NCBI GenBank assembly: GCA_932521035.1
Contig: OW051495.1
Span: forward strand, 2,480,001-2,544,000
Length of the DNA stretch: 64,000 nucleotides
Direction: 5' to 3'
Source of the DNA: Oscheius dolichura
Lineage: Eukaryota; Nematoda; Chromadorea; Rhabditida; Rhabditidae
Positions 22,401 to 32,889 of this stretch are shown here, in pieces. The stretch's first letter is position 1. Every line of letters begins with the position of its first letter. The notes beneath the pieces are model-generated. The model did no database searches. It worked only from the letters and a program-made list of their open reading frames with translations, and was not told where the DNA came from. Made by a program: the position numbers and the translations under genes.

Positions 22401-25400
22401 CCCAGGGAAAACATAAAATATCCTTCCCAATCTCCTCAATAATTCCTTCCAGGACACGATGCACTCGGCCATGTCAGTCGTAACCCGTCTCTGTGGAAAG
22501 ATGGAGCCTTCCGACACGGATCTGCCCCAATGTGCTGAAAGTCTCGGTATTCTTCTCTGCCACGAGGATGCTAAAGTACGTTTCCCTATAGAAAATACAA
22601 AGAGAGTCGTATTTCTAGGTCTCAGAGAGTGCTCTCCGCTGTTTCGCCGCTCTGACAGATCGTTTCATCCGTAAAATGATGGACCCGGCCGAGTTGGCCA
22701 AGCACAGTAACCTGGTCGAGCACCTGCTGACCTCCGTCTCCAACCCCGCCGGCCAGCAGTCGACCAGCTTCGTCTCCATCGTCCTGTCCCTCCTGAGCAA
22801 TCTCTGCCGAGGCAGTGCCACCGTTACCGAACAAGTTCTCAGGTTCGTCGTCGTCCCTCTCCCCGTAATATCTTTTTAGTTCTCCTCATCTAATGACGGC
22901 TATCCATTCGGTCCTGACGAATAAAGACGACCGAGTGGTGACGGACGGCCTCCGCCTGGCCGATCTGCTGGTAGTGCTGCTTTGTGAGGGAAGGAGCAGT
23001 CTACCCTATACTGTTGTGGTGTGTTTGTCTATTTTGTTTGCTGTGCTACAAGCCAATTCACTTCCATCCACCTGGAAAATACAAAACGGCCCGCTATATT
23101 TGAATCCACCTGCTTTTTTTCTCTAATTAGATGTTGTCCAGTGCTGCCAGCTTTTGACCATTCCACTGCACCCGTAAGATCTCGGCAGCAGGAGCCTCTA
23201 GAACCCTGGAAAAAGGAGAAAAAACTCACTGCCGAGATTTTACGGGCCCGGGAGATCGCTTTTGGCCCCCGAATAAACTGGCCTACAGTAGTCTCCCCTC
23301 GCTTTGTGAAGTACCCAGTAAGAGGAAACGGCTCATCCAGAATTGATCTGCTTTTTTCTGCTCAAAACATGGATGTTTCAGTCCGCCGGAGAGGCAGCCA
23401 GTAGTGGCGGGAATGCCGAAAGAGCCCACCGCCATCTGATCGACGCTATCCGCCAAAAGGACTTGAATGCTTTGGTAGAGGCCATCGAACAAGGAGCAGT
23501 GAGTCATTCTCTCTAGATTTTGAGTATTCCCCCTTTCCAGGTGGATGTCAACTTCACAGACGACGTTGGCCAGACCCTCTGTAACTGGGCCTCGGCCTTT
23601 GGATCGATCGAGATGGTCCAGTACCTCTGTGATAAGGGGGCAGACGTCAACAAGGGCAACAAGAGCAGCAGTCTCCACTACGCCGCTTGTTTCGGCCGAC
23701 CCGACATTGTCAAGCTCCTCCTCCAGCGGGGAGCCAACCCCGATTTGAGGGACGAGGACGGGAAGACGGCGCTAGACAAGGCACGGGAAAGGAGCGACGA
23801 GGACCACACACAGGTGGCTGCCATCCTGGAGAGCCCGACCGTCTATATGCACAGCCATGACAAGCCGGGGAAGAGCGAGGCATCATCCATTCCGCCGAGA
23901 AAGATGTCGATGAGTGAGCTGCCCGATCGGGAACTGGCCTCCCAGGTGCTGCAACAGCTCCTCCCCATTTTCTGTGAGATCTTCCAAAAATCGCTGTCTG
24001 CCAGTGTTCGTCGCACGTCGCTTTCTCTCCTACGAAAGATTGTAGAACACATGCAAGCCGAGAACCTCCGCAGTGCCAGCCGGTGCTCGAATTCCACGAG
24101 TCCCAGTATTCCCGAAGGGGCGGAGAGTCTCGTCGCCGTCGTCGTCTCCGTCTTGGACCAGGAAGAAGACTACGATGGACAGGAACAAGTTATGCTCATC
24201 TTGGCCAGCCTCCTCCGCAAGGATCCGGAACTCTGGGTTGGGGAGATGGTCCGTTTGGGAGTCTTCGAGCGGGTCGAGGCCATGGCCAAGGAACCTCCCC
24301 CCACATTCGACGAAGACGTGGATGAACACGACAAAGCCGAGGAGCTGAACAGCCGGAACCTGGCCGCCAGCCGATCCACCACCTCCACCCCCTCCGTCAA
24401 TCTAGAACTCGAGGCGGATCGAGCCAGCGCGGCCAGCGGAGCTAGCGACGACCGCGACCGAGAACGGGCAGCCATGTTGAATATCACAATGGAATCGGAC
24501 GACCTGTCCTCCACGGAGACGCCTCCTCCCACCTTGGAGATGGTCGGTGACGCTGTCTCGGCCACGGCCAGCTCTCTCGTCAGCTCGCTGACCCACGTCC
24601 TGATGCCGAGCAAGGACAAGGAGAACAAGAAGGACAAGCAACCCCTGCACATGGGCATCCCCTACCGGTGGAAGGAGTGGCGTCTCACCCGGTGGGAGGA
24701 GTCCCTCTTCATCTGGAACGACATCCTGGCCATGGAGTTCAGCTTCACCAGCAATGGCTGGTTCCGCTACATGTCCGACGGGGAGGTCCGGCTGATGTTC
24801 ACCAACGGGACGACGGATACCCTCTCCCCGGACGGACGAATGGACGCCAAGAAAGGATTCATGAGCCGGTGGAGGAAGGCCAAATCCCTCTGGCCGGAGG
24901 ATCACATCCCCGTCGCCGTCCTCGGCCTGCCCAGTCCCAGTAAGAAGTTAGAGGTGCCCCAGTGGGAGATCCTCTGCCCCCGGCCGGCGGAGCTGCTCGT
25001 CCGCTGCTCGAGAAGCGACGGTGTCCTGACTATCCGAGACGAGACGGGCGGATTCAACTACGAGGCGGCCGACAAGACAAAGCATCCCCACCTGCCGGAG
25101 ACCACTTTGTCCCCAGAATTCCATACCGGTAAGGAATTCCCCTACCGAATCCGCCTAATTGATAATTTCAGGTTGGTGTAACGGTGTCTCCCCGCGACGT
25201 GCTAAATTCCGCAACGATATCCAGCGAAGAAAAGTCCAGGAGCTGGCCTGGGACCTGTGGATCAACCATCTGAAGGAGGCCTGTGCCAAGCCGAGGGAGG
25301 CTCTAATCGAACTGGAGACAGCGGCCAAAGTCATCGACATGACCGTCAACCACTACCAGCACACGGGTCACTCCGTCAAATCGAAACACGTCAACCAGCC

Positions 25401-28400
25401 GAGGATCGAAAAAGTCCAGGAGGTAGGGCATCCCCTCCTTTCTCCATTTATTGACCTTTTCAGCTCCTGGCCGCCCTTCGAGTTGTTCGCGAGTCGGTGG
25501 TGGACGAGCGCCGCCTGTCGACCTTCGAGTTCTCGGTCTCTGGCGTCGTCCCCGCCATGCACCAGCTCCTCTCCCTCTGTGAAAAGGCCCCCACCAGCTA
25601 CCCGGCCCGCATCTTCAAGGAGGCCTTCTCCCAGGGCACTGCGCTGACTTCTCTCGTCCTGAAGATGGTAGCCGTCCTCGAGGCCAACGAGAAATTTCCA
25701 CAATATCTCTACGACACTCCGGGAGGCTCGGCCTATGGTCTACAGCTGTTGCAACGACGGATTCGAATGAAATTGGAATTGTCGGAGAATCTGGAGAAAG
25801 GAGAGCTGATGAACCGGTAACCTGACCCTTTGACCCGTTTAGTTTTTGGTTTTAGAAGTGGAAAAATAATCAAGAGCGAGCCACTGACGAGTATCGGCCA
25901 ACTGAAAGGATTTCTCATGAAAATGGTCGCCAAACAATGGTGCACCCTTCTTTATTTTTTAATTTTAATAGCTTTAGGTTCGACCGGGAGCGAGGGGCCA
26001 TCACCTTTGTCCAAAAAATCCAAGAATTGAAGAAGAATAGCGAAGTGGTCAAGTGTATCTACGCGAGTGACTTCGACCAGGAGGGAGTCATCTACTGGCT
26101 GGGGACAAACGGCAAGACGACCGAATGGAGCAACCCGGCCACGATCAACGTCGTCTCCGTCGAATCAAATGACCAACTGCCATTTGGAAAGCCAGAGGAT
26201 ATTCTGTCCAGAGATCCGACTCCCGTCAATTGTCACACATTGGACGAAATGTGAGCTGAAAACGTCTTGTTGCCTTCAAAAAAGTGTCCTCTTTCAGAAA
26301 TTCCAACTTCACCATCGACTTGGGAGTTCAACTCTACCCCACAGCTTATACCCTTCGCCATTCTCGAGGCTATGGACGATCTGCCCTGCGCAGCTGGTTC
26401 CTCCAGGTAACTTTCATATTCCTCGCTCAAAAAAATGGCTAAAATTCTAGGGTTCAAAAGACAAACAAGTCTGGGAGCTGCTCGTGGCCCACTCGGACGA
26501 TACGAGCCTAAACGATCCGGGAAGTACCGCCACCTGGCCGATTGAAGACGACAGAACTCGGGGCCCCTATCGCTACTTCCGAATTGCTCAAAATGGACGG
26601 AATTCTTCGGAATTGACACATTTCATCAGCTGTTCTGGTTTCGAAATCTATGGAGATATTGTCGACGTGATCACTGAAGAACTGCCCAAGAAGCCACCGC
26701 CGACCCAAGGCAGCGGGGAGGACAAGCCGGCCTCCTCTCATAAAACCAGAAAAGAGGAGAAGAAGAACGCCGCCATCCAGCAGGCATTCCAGCGTCTTCC
26801 CCAAGGAGGAAACAACAACCGGATCAAGTTGGGCTGTCTGCCGGAGAGCAGCAGCTCGTCGAGAATGAAGCACCGCATGCGGGGACATCAGCCGGACATC
26901 CGGGGGACTCGCGTCGTCCGGGGGAATGACTGGCGCTGGGATGACCAGGACAGCCACGGAGAGGGACGAATCATCTCGAATCCGGAGAATGGCTGGGTCG
27001 ATGTGATGTGGACTAACAACTACACTAACAGCTACCGCTATGGGCTGGATGGCCGCTTCGATGTCCGCCGAGCCGACGACATGTCCGTCCCCTTGGTCAC
27101 CCCAACCTCTTCTGTCCTGGAATCCATGAGGAATCGCAGCCGGAACATCATGAACCGCACCCCATCGAGGGACTCCCCCTTCGCCGCGCTGTCCTTCACC
27201 TTCGGCAAGGGGAGGAAGAATGCTCCTCCCAGTACTCCTCTCTCCCGCTTCGGGGTCCCTTCGAAGGGGGTCGCCGGGACGACGGGGCCATCCTCCTCTG
27301 GAACTTCGACGAGCATCGGGAAGAAGTCAATGTCAACGACAAATCTCGTGGAGGACAGAAGCAAGCAGGGACCGAGTGTCGCCTCTACGGGGCAGGCCGC
27401 CTCGGCCGAGTCCCTCCAGCATCAGACTGCCTCCTTGGAGAATCTTCTGGCTAGAGCAAACACCCACTACTTTGGTCGTATAGCCGAGACCAGCGAGAGT
27501 GCCGAGACCCCCGAACCGGGAAGAGAGACTCCAGTGGCCGATGGCGAGAGCGAGACAACCAGTGCCCAGAGCTCCAACGCGGCCCTGTCCATCTGCTCCA
27601 GCCAGTCCTCCGTAGTGGCCGGTGGAAACACAACCGATGAGACGACTCCTAGCACGCCCCAAGGCGACTCCAAACTGAATAGTCTCTCCGTGTCGGCCCC
27701 TGACCTGGCCGCCGTTAGACAGCGACAACAGTCAAGCGATGTGAACGAGGCCGAGAAGGTGGACGAGGAAGACGACCAGGATGAGGAGGAGGATGAAGAT
27801 GTGGAGACGGACGACGAGGCGGAGAAACTGTTCGCCACGATGATGGTCGACGCCTTTAGCAGCAATTCGAGCCATGTCCTCGACCGACTGAGGGATCTCC
27901 TCCCGGAAGAGCCGATGGAAGCGCTGCTCGTCTCGACCACCGCCGACCACGAGGCCGAGGCTTCGTCGGCTTTTGCCGCCCGAATCCGGGCCAGCACCTC
28001 TTCTGACTCGTCCTCTACCAAGGAGAGAAAGAAGGACAGAACAGCCATCTTGAAGGCCAAGTTGGGCAGCTATGCCGAAGTGCTGCGAGGACTGGTCAGT
28101 ACCTTCTCGGACCACGGTGCCCTGGACGTGGAGGAGTTGTTGGATGAGGTTAGACAGGTTTGTTCAGGACGGGATGATGGTCCATTTGTAGGAGGACTAC
28201 TACGACGACGACGAGAACGAGGGAGACATCGACATGGCCGACGAGTTCGGAGCCGACACCCTCGCCCACATGCTCGGCCAGACTGGCGAACGGCCTCAAC
28301 TGAAACTCAGCTGGAAACAGGTAACCCTCTCCTCTCTCGTTTCGAAAATCTTCTTTTCCAGCTGACTCAGCTAATGGGAGCCGGTGGCTTCGAGTCAACC

Positions 28401-31400
28401 CGGCTGCGAGACTCCCGTCCTCCCGGCAGTGGCAGTGGCAAGAACCTTCGCTCCTGGGACGACGAGTTGGTCCTAAAGTGCTCGTTCCAAGCTCTGATCC
28501 CCGCTTTTGACCCCCGCCCGGGAAGAACAAACGTCAACCAGATCCAAGAGGTCGAGTTGCCGGCCGTTGTTCTGGACCAGTCGGAGAAGGACGCGGACAC
28601 CACTCCCCAGAAGTTGAGACTCTTCCTCCGCGGCCCGAATATCAACGGGGTCGAGAATGTGACCATCGAGATGACGAACAACGAGGAGAGCATATTCCGC
28701 TATGTCCAGGAGATTATCAGCCTCATCGACTGGGGAGCCGTTAGTCTATTTTCCTTTTTTTATGGAAAATTTCTAGAAATGTGAAAGGAATCGCCGAGTT
28801 TGGGAGCCGACCTACACGTTGATCTACGAACAGGCCGACGCTTCCTCGACTGTCCAGGCCAAGCCCATTCCCAGCGAGGAGAGCCAAGTTCCAGTCATCG
28901 TCTCCGAGGTAAAGACGCCTTTCCAATCCATTCAAGACCCTTTCCAGGCTCTGGAAGTCATCCGCCTTCTTTCCAAGGTAGTGGAGCGCCTCCCCGACGC
29001 CCAGATCAATACCCAGGTGTTCATCAGCGACAAGATTACCCTCAAAATTACTCAGGTAAGCATTATGCTCCCGTAGCGACATTCGCCATCCTTTAAAATA
29101 TTATTTTCCTGGGAAAAGGTCATTTTCAGGAACTCTCGGATGCTTTGGTGGTGGCGGCCCGTGCCCTGCCCCACTGGTGCGAGAAACTAATCTATACCTA
29201 CCCATGTCTTTTCTCCGTGGAGACACGGAACATGTACCTCAATGCGACGGCCTTCGGGGTCAGCCGGAGCATCGTCTGGCTCCAGCAGAAGAGGGATGCT
29301 GTCCTCGACCGGACACGGCACTCCACCCCCTCGGCCGTCAGTAGCGTCAGTCGCGGTGACCGATATCAGGAATTCCGAATCGGCCGGCTGAAACACGAAC
29401 GGATCAAGGTTCTCCTCCTTTTATATTTAGTCTGATATGGAAATTTAGGTAGCCAGAGCGGAGGAGATGCTCCTCGAGCAGGCGATGCGCCTGATGAGAT
29501 TCCACGCCGACCGGAAGGCCGTCCTGGAGATCGAGTACCACAGCGAGGAGGGCACCGGCCTCGGCCCGACGCTAGAATTTTACGCCTTGGTGGCCGCCGA
29601 GCTGCAGAGGAAGGGCCTGGCCATCTGGCTCTGCGACGATATGGACGATAACCAGCTAAAGATGGAGGAGAGGGAACTCGACCTGGGGGAGGGCAAAAAG
29701 CCGCCCGGATTCTATGTCCGTCGCCCCGGTGGCCTCTTCCCCGCCCCGCTGCCACCCCACTCGGAGGAGACACGCCGCGCCTCGGAGATCTTCCGAACCC
29801 TCGGCATCTACCTCGCCAAGGTGGGCATCTTCCTCCTTTTCTTTATTTATTCGTCCCTTCAGGTGCTCCAAGATGGCCGACTGGTCGACCTGCCCCTGTC
29901 GCACCCCTTCCTCAAAATGGTCGTCAGCCCCCAGTTGAGTGAGACGGTCGAGCCAAGCTTGGACAGAGTTCTCAATTTGGACGACTTCGAACAGGTCCAC
30001 CCCGTCAAGGGCGGCTTCTTGAAGGAACTCCGCGCCTTGGCACAGAGGAAGCGGGTGATTGAGAACGACACGGCCCTGGATCGCGAAGCCAAGAGACGGA
30101 AAATCGATCAATTGAAGCTGTGCATCCATGGCACCCGATGCAGTGTTGAGGAACTCGCCCTGACATTTACGTGAGTCGCGATTTCGAGCGATCGCACCCG
30201 TGACATCTCCGCAGATCGAGCTATAGAAGAATTGGTGGGCCTTCTTGACAATGCCTTGTTCTGCCGAGATTTTACGGGCGCAGGCACTCAATAAAATGGT
30301 TAGACCAAATAGAAGAGAACCTTTTCAGTGTAAATCCACCCTCAAAAGTCTTCGAATACGAAGAAATGGAACTGGTCGAAGGCGGCTCGGAGATGGACGT
30401 GACCATGGACAACGTCGAGATCTATGTCCAGAAATGTGCTGACTTCTACCTCAATTCCGGCATCCTCGAACAGGTATCCCCCTTTTTACCGGCTCCTTAC
30501 CTCTTCCTTCTTCCAGATGAAAGCCTTCCGCGAGGGATTTGACCGTGTCTTCCCGTTGAAATCCCTCCGATCCTACAGTTCCGACGAGATTCAGCGTCTC
30601 ATCTCTGGGGAGCAGTGCCCCGTCTGGACCAGGGAGGAGGTGATGAACTACACCGAGCCGAAACTCGGTTACACCAAGGAGAGCCCGGGATTCTTGAGAT
30701 TCGTCGACGTGATGGTCGAGATGAATGCCCAGGAGAGGAAGAACTTCCTCCAGTTCGCCACCGGGTGTTCCAGTCTGCCGCCGGGTGGATTGGCCAATCT
30801 CCATCCCCGGTTGACGGTTGTCAGACGAGTAGAAAGTGGAGATGGAAGCTATCCTTCGGTCAGTTTGGCACTCCTCTTTATAATAATTGTCGAGTTGAGC
30901 AAATCGCAGCTCTGAAATTCGGGTCCATTCATTGTTTTCTGAATTTTCACAAGCCGTAATGGGCGCCTTCGGCGCCCTCGGCTTGCCCATGCTTGGCTCC
31001 CCATCCTCCAGCGCCGGCTCCCCCTCCTCCAACACTGGCTTCCCCTTCCCTAGCGCCAACTCCCCCTCCCGAGCTGCCCTCTAGCCCAGCGAAACGATCT
31101 TCCACCGGCCCCTAGTCATTTTCTTACCGGATTAAACTTCGACGGTCAAATAACAATTAACCGTCGGATAAGGTCAGGCGGTCGAAACTTTCTGCTTCTC
31201 TGTCTGCGTTTGACCGGTCAATCCGTACAGACGACAGGTCTTGCAGACAGACAGACAGACAGAGATCTCCCTATTATTAGGGTAGGATTATTCTCTCTTT
31301 TTTTCCATAATTTAGTCTGATTTTTTATTATTTTCTTGGCTACGAAGTAACTTTTGATGTTCCATGGGGAAAATTAGCAAGAAAAATGAGAAAATTACAT

Positions 31401-31637
31401 GCAAAAATATGGAAAAATGATGAAAAACTCGAAGAAAGGGTAGAAAAATTCAAAATGTTGTTGAGGAGAATCAGTTCACCTGAAAACGATTACTATATCG
31501 AGAATAAGCATAAAGATGTAGTTTTCCAGGTGAATACATGTGTCCATTACCTGAAATTGCCGGAATATTCATCATCCGAGATTCTTCGAGAACGTCTTCT
31601 AACGGCCATCAACGAGAAGGGCTTCCACCTGAACTAG
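19487..31637 (+). CDS. HECTD1-type HECT E3 ubiquitin ligase
   Basis: Twenty-four exons between 19487 and 31637 sum to 7749 bases, giving 2582 residues, about the size of animal HECTD1 (Caenorhabditis HECD-1). The start [20 protein letters not shown] matches the family. Armadillo-like repeats come first, then ankyrin repeats ([20 protein letters not shown]) at the start of the large exon 23541-25128. A SAD1/UNC galactose-binding-like domain spans 25978 to about 26670 ([16 protein letters not shown]). The MIB/HERC2 domain ([20 protein letters not shown]) follows near 26900, then a long acidic Ser-rich linker. The HECT domain occupies the last seven or eight exons, with [27 protein letters not shown] and the catalytic cysteine in [12 protein letters not shown], ending KGFHLN. 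It transfers ubiquitin to substrates through that cysteine. The third intron holds two genes on the other strand; other introns carry hairpin repeats. Confidence 0.97.
20426..20814 (-). CDS. Last exon of a small membrane protein inside a HECTD1 intron, unrecognised
   Basis: The exon opens after TTTATACAG at 20815 and runs about 129 codons to a stop at 20426. It reads [11 protein letters not shown], then [10 protein letters not shown], then one clear hydrophobic span ([20 protein letters not shown]), then a charged region [20 protein letters not shown] and a lysine-rich tail ([20 protein letters not shown]). A second hydrophobic stretch probably sits at the junction with the missing upstream exon. 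I cannot find that exon in the AT-rich 20.9-21.4 kb stretch. It could belong to a separate gene or to an alternative 3' end of the REEP-type gene upstream on the same strand. I do not recognise the family. Confidence 0.55.
20820..21480. other. AT-rich stretch between the two nested minus-strand genes
   Basis: Contains direct and inverted repeats of AAAATTACAATTTTT near 21090 and 21320 and no open frame of note. It is probably the 3' untranslated region of the REEP-type gene plus the 5' part of the following gene. Confidence 0.4.
21483..22127 (-). CDS. REEP5/Yop1 (TB2/DP1/HVA22) family endoplasmic-reticulum shaping protein
   Basis: A single exon of 214 codons on the strand opposite HECTD1, inside its third intron. 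Residues about 105-205 match the TB2/DP1/HVA22 domain: [35 protein letters not shown], then [20 protein letters not shown] and [20 protein letters not shown]. Paired long hydrophobic hairpins of this family insert in the ER membrane and curve tubules. The N-terminal 75 residues are an unusual Gln- and Ala/Pro-rich extension; Met at 22067 (MASEQATAQ) is an alternative start giving a more typical length. No introns are present, unusual here, so an old retrocopy is possible, although the frame is intact. The C-terminus ends EFIGKYC. Coding sequence is GC-rich like its host gene. Confidence 0.9.
   Translation of the reverse strand: MLVEDQQDIQQQAAEAQSLKMASEQATAQTVVAVRGSGRAPSASAPPPKAGRPPAEGMKLAHQDVIAWMYRSHGATADQAFQFLEAQFGMQREYIAYVLVAVWSLYMMCGGGAQFVSNLIGFVYPCYASVLAIRTPGQDDDTQWLVYWTTFSSFFLVDAFAGVFLSWFPFYFILKSAFLVYLWLPQTKGAQYLYVKYVDPAFSYLEKEFIGKYC
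22316..22334. repeat. Solo left arm of the hairpin family
   Basis: CGCACCCGTAAAATCTCGG is present, preceded by GCGCGCC, but no matching right arm is found within 120 bases. It lies in HECTD1 intron 3, upstream of the REEP-type gene. Confidence 0.75.
23168..23251. repeat. Hairpin element, copy 9
   Basis: Arms GCACCCGTAAGATCTCGGCA and TGCCGAGATTTTACGGGCCC. It lies in the HECTD1 intron before the ankyrin-repeat exons. Confidence 0.95.
30193..30281. repeat. Hairpin element, copy 10
   Basis: Left arm CGCACCCGTGACATCTCCGC is diverged; the right arm CTGCCGAGATTTTACGGGCG is nearly intact. It lies in a HECTD1 intron within the HECT domain region. Confidence 0.92.
30971..31080. repeat. Degenerate 21-base tandem repeat in the last HECTD1 intron
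   Basis: About four units of pattern GGCTCCCCNTCCTCCANCNCC lie in line between 30995 and 31080. The plus strand reads openly from ATG at 30959 to TAG at 31082 with repeating GSPSSSA-type heptapeptides; the minus strand is also open. It sits in the 671-base intron before the last HECTD1 exon and is not part of the predicted ligase. Confidence 0.75.
31242..31262. repeat. (ACAG)n simple repeat
   Basis: Five consecutive ACAG units within the last HECTD1 intron. Confidence 0.9.
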
Positions 31638-32252
31638 TCATATCTCCCCCTATCGCACTTCATATTCTTATCCATTTTCTCTATTTTCTATAATTTCTCT
31701 ATTTCTATAATCCAAACACCCACAACCCGTGTAGATTAATTGTGATGATCCCTTGAAATTCGGCGTCTTCGCTCAAAAGCTGTTCCTTTCCCAGTGACAA
31801 TCTAAAAAAGAAGCCTTTAGAGAGTTCTCCCCTTGTCAAAATATCCCTCTTGTACATAGTCAAAAAATGTTTATTTTCTTCTTCTCTACTGATTATATTC
31901 TGGGTTCATGTATTACTACGACTACAAGTCTCTCTCTCTATCTCTATATTTCGTGTTATTTCCCCTCATTGTAGTCTCCTTTCGTTTTATCCTCGAAGGT
32001 TCCCCCCGTCCCCTATAAATAGCCTTATCAGATAGCAATAATACTCCTTTTCCCGTTGTGCACAATGAAGATAGTTTCTTTATAACTAGAAATTCTATTT
32101 TTAATATTCGGGAGAAGTTCATCCTTTGATGATATTCGATCAGTTTTTGTCCGAAATGCGTCAGTAAAACGCGACGGACGGCTTATAACACCACGCGATT
32201 GTTTGATTTGGCGTCGTTTCTCGCTTCTCTTCTCCATTTTTATACTTCCAGC
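31638..32252. other. Gap between HECTD1 and BLOC1S5
   Basis: AT-rich sequence with several AATTTCTATAATT-like tracts and no gene. It ends in TATACTTCCAG directly before the BLOC1S5 start. Confidence 0.5.
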
Positions 32253-32735
32253 ATGTCCATTCCAGCTGTTGTTCGTGATATTGAACTCCTCGGCACACAT
32301 CTATTTGATCATACTCCAATTGTAAGAAATGAAATTGAGAAATTCGTTGAACGGTAGGTTTCTCCCCCATGTTCCCACAATAAAAAGTAAATTTAGATTT
32401 GAGAAAAATGAACGGCATAAAGAATTTGACGGTATTTTGAGAGCAAGTCATGCATTAGAAGAAGCTGCTACCGCTCCAGTTGAAGGTCTTTTTGATATTG
32501 GAAAGATGAAACATCTGACGGAAACAATAGACTCGTTGACTGACCGAATCAAAGGCTTGACTACTCCTACATTTGGACAGGTGAAGCGCTCATTCTATCC
32601 TGGATACAAGAATTTTTATAGGAACACGCCGATTATTTAGCTGAAGTAAATCAAACTCAGAAATCTTACGTTGATTTATGCCGGACAGAAGCTCAGAAGA
32701 AGATGAGAACTGCAGTAAATGCTAACCGAACGTAG
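32253..32735 (+). CDS. BLOC-1 subunit 5 (muted) homologue
   Basis: Exons 32253-32353, 32397-32580 and 32622-32735 encode 132 residues. The start matches the family core: DIELLGTHLFDHTPIVRNEI then EKFVERFEKNERHKEFDGIL, like the DLGEIHSRLLDHRP...EIRYFVKEFEEKR region of animal BLOC1S5. The rest is predicted helical and coiled-coil, ending QKKMRTAVNANRT. BLOC-1 is a cytosolic coiled-coil complex needed for lysosome-related organelles and endosomal sorting. The ATG lies one base after TATACTTCCAG, a strong candidate trans-splice site. The protein is shorter than vertebrate BLOC1S5 (about 187 residues). Coding sequence is AT-rich. Assignment rests on the N-terminal third; the rest is typical coiled coil. 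Confidence 0.8.
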
Positions 32736-32889
32736 CCCGTTCTTATTTTGAACTATTTATATTCCTGTGATTGCTATAAGAGCTTTATTACAATCTGAGT
32801 ATCTTTATAATGCCTCTGACAATTAACAAATAAGTCTGATATATGATTAATACAATACAATCTTAAAACACAGTGCAAACCGGGGAAGT

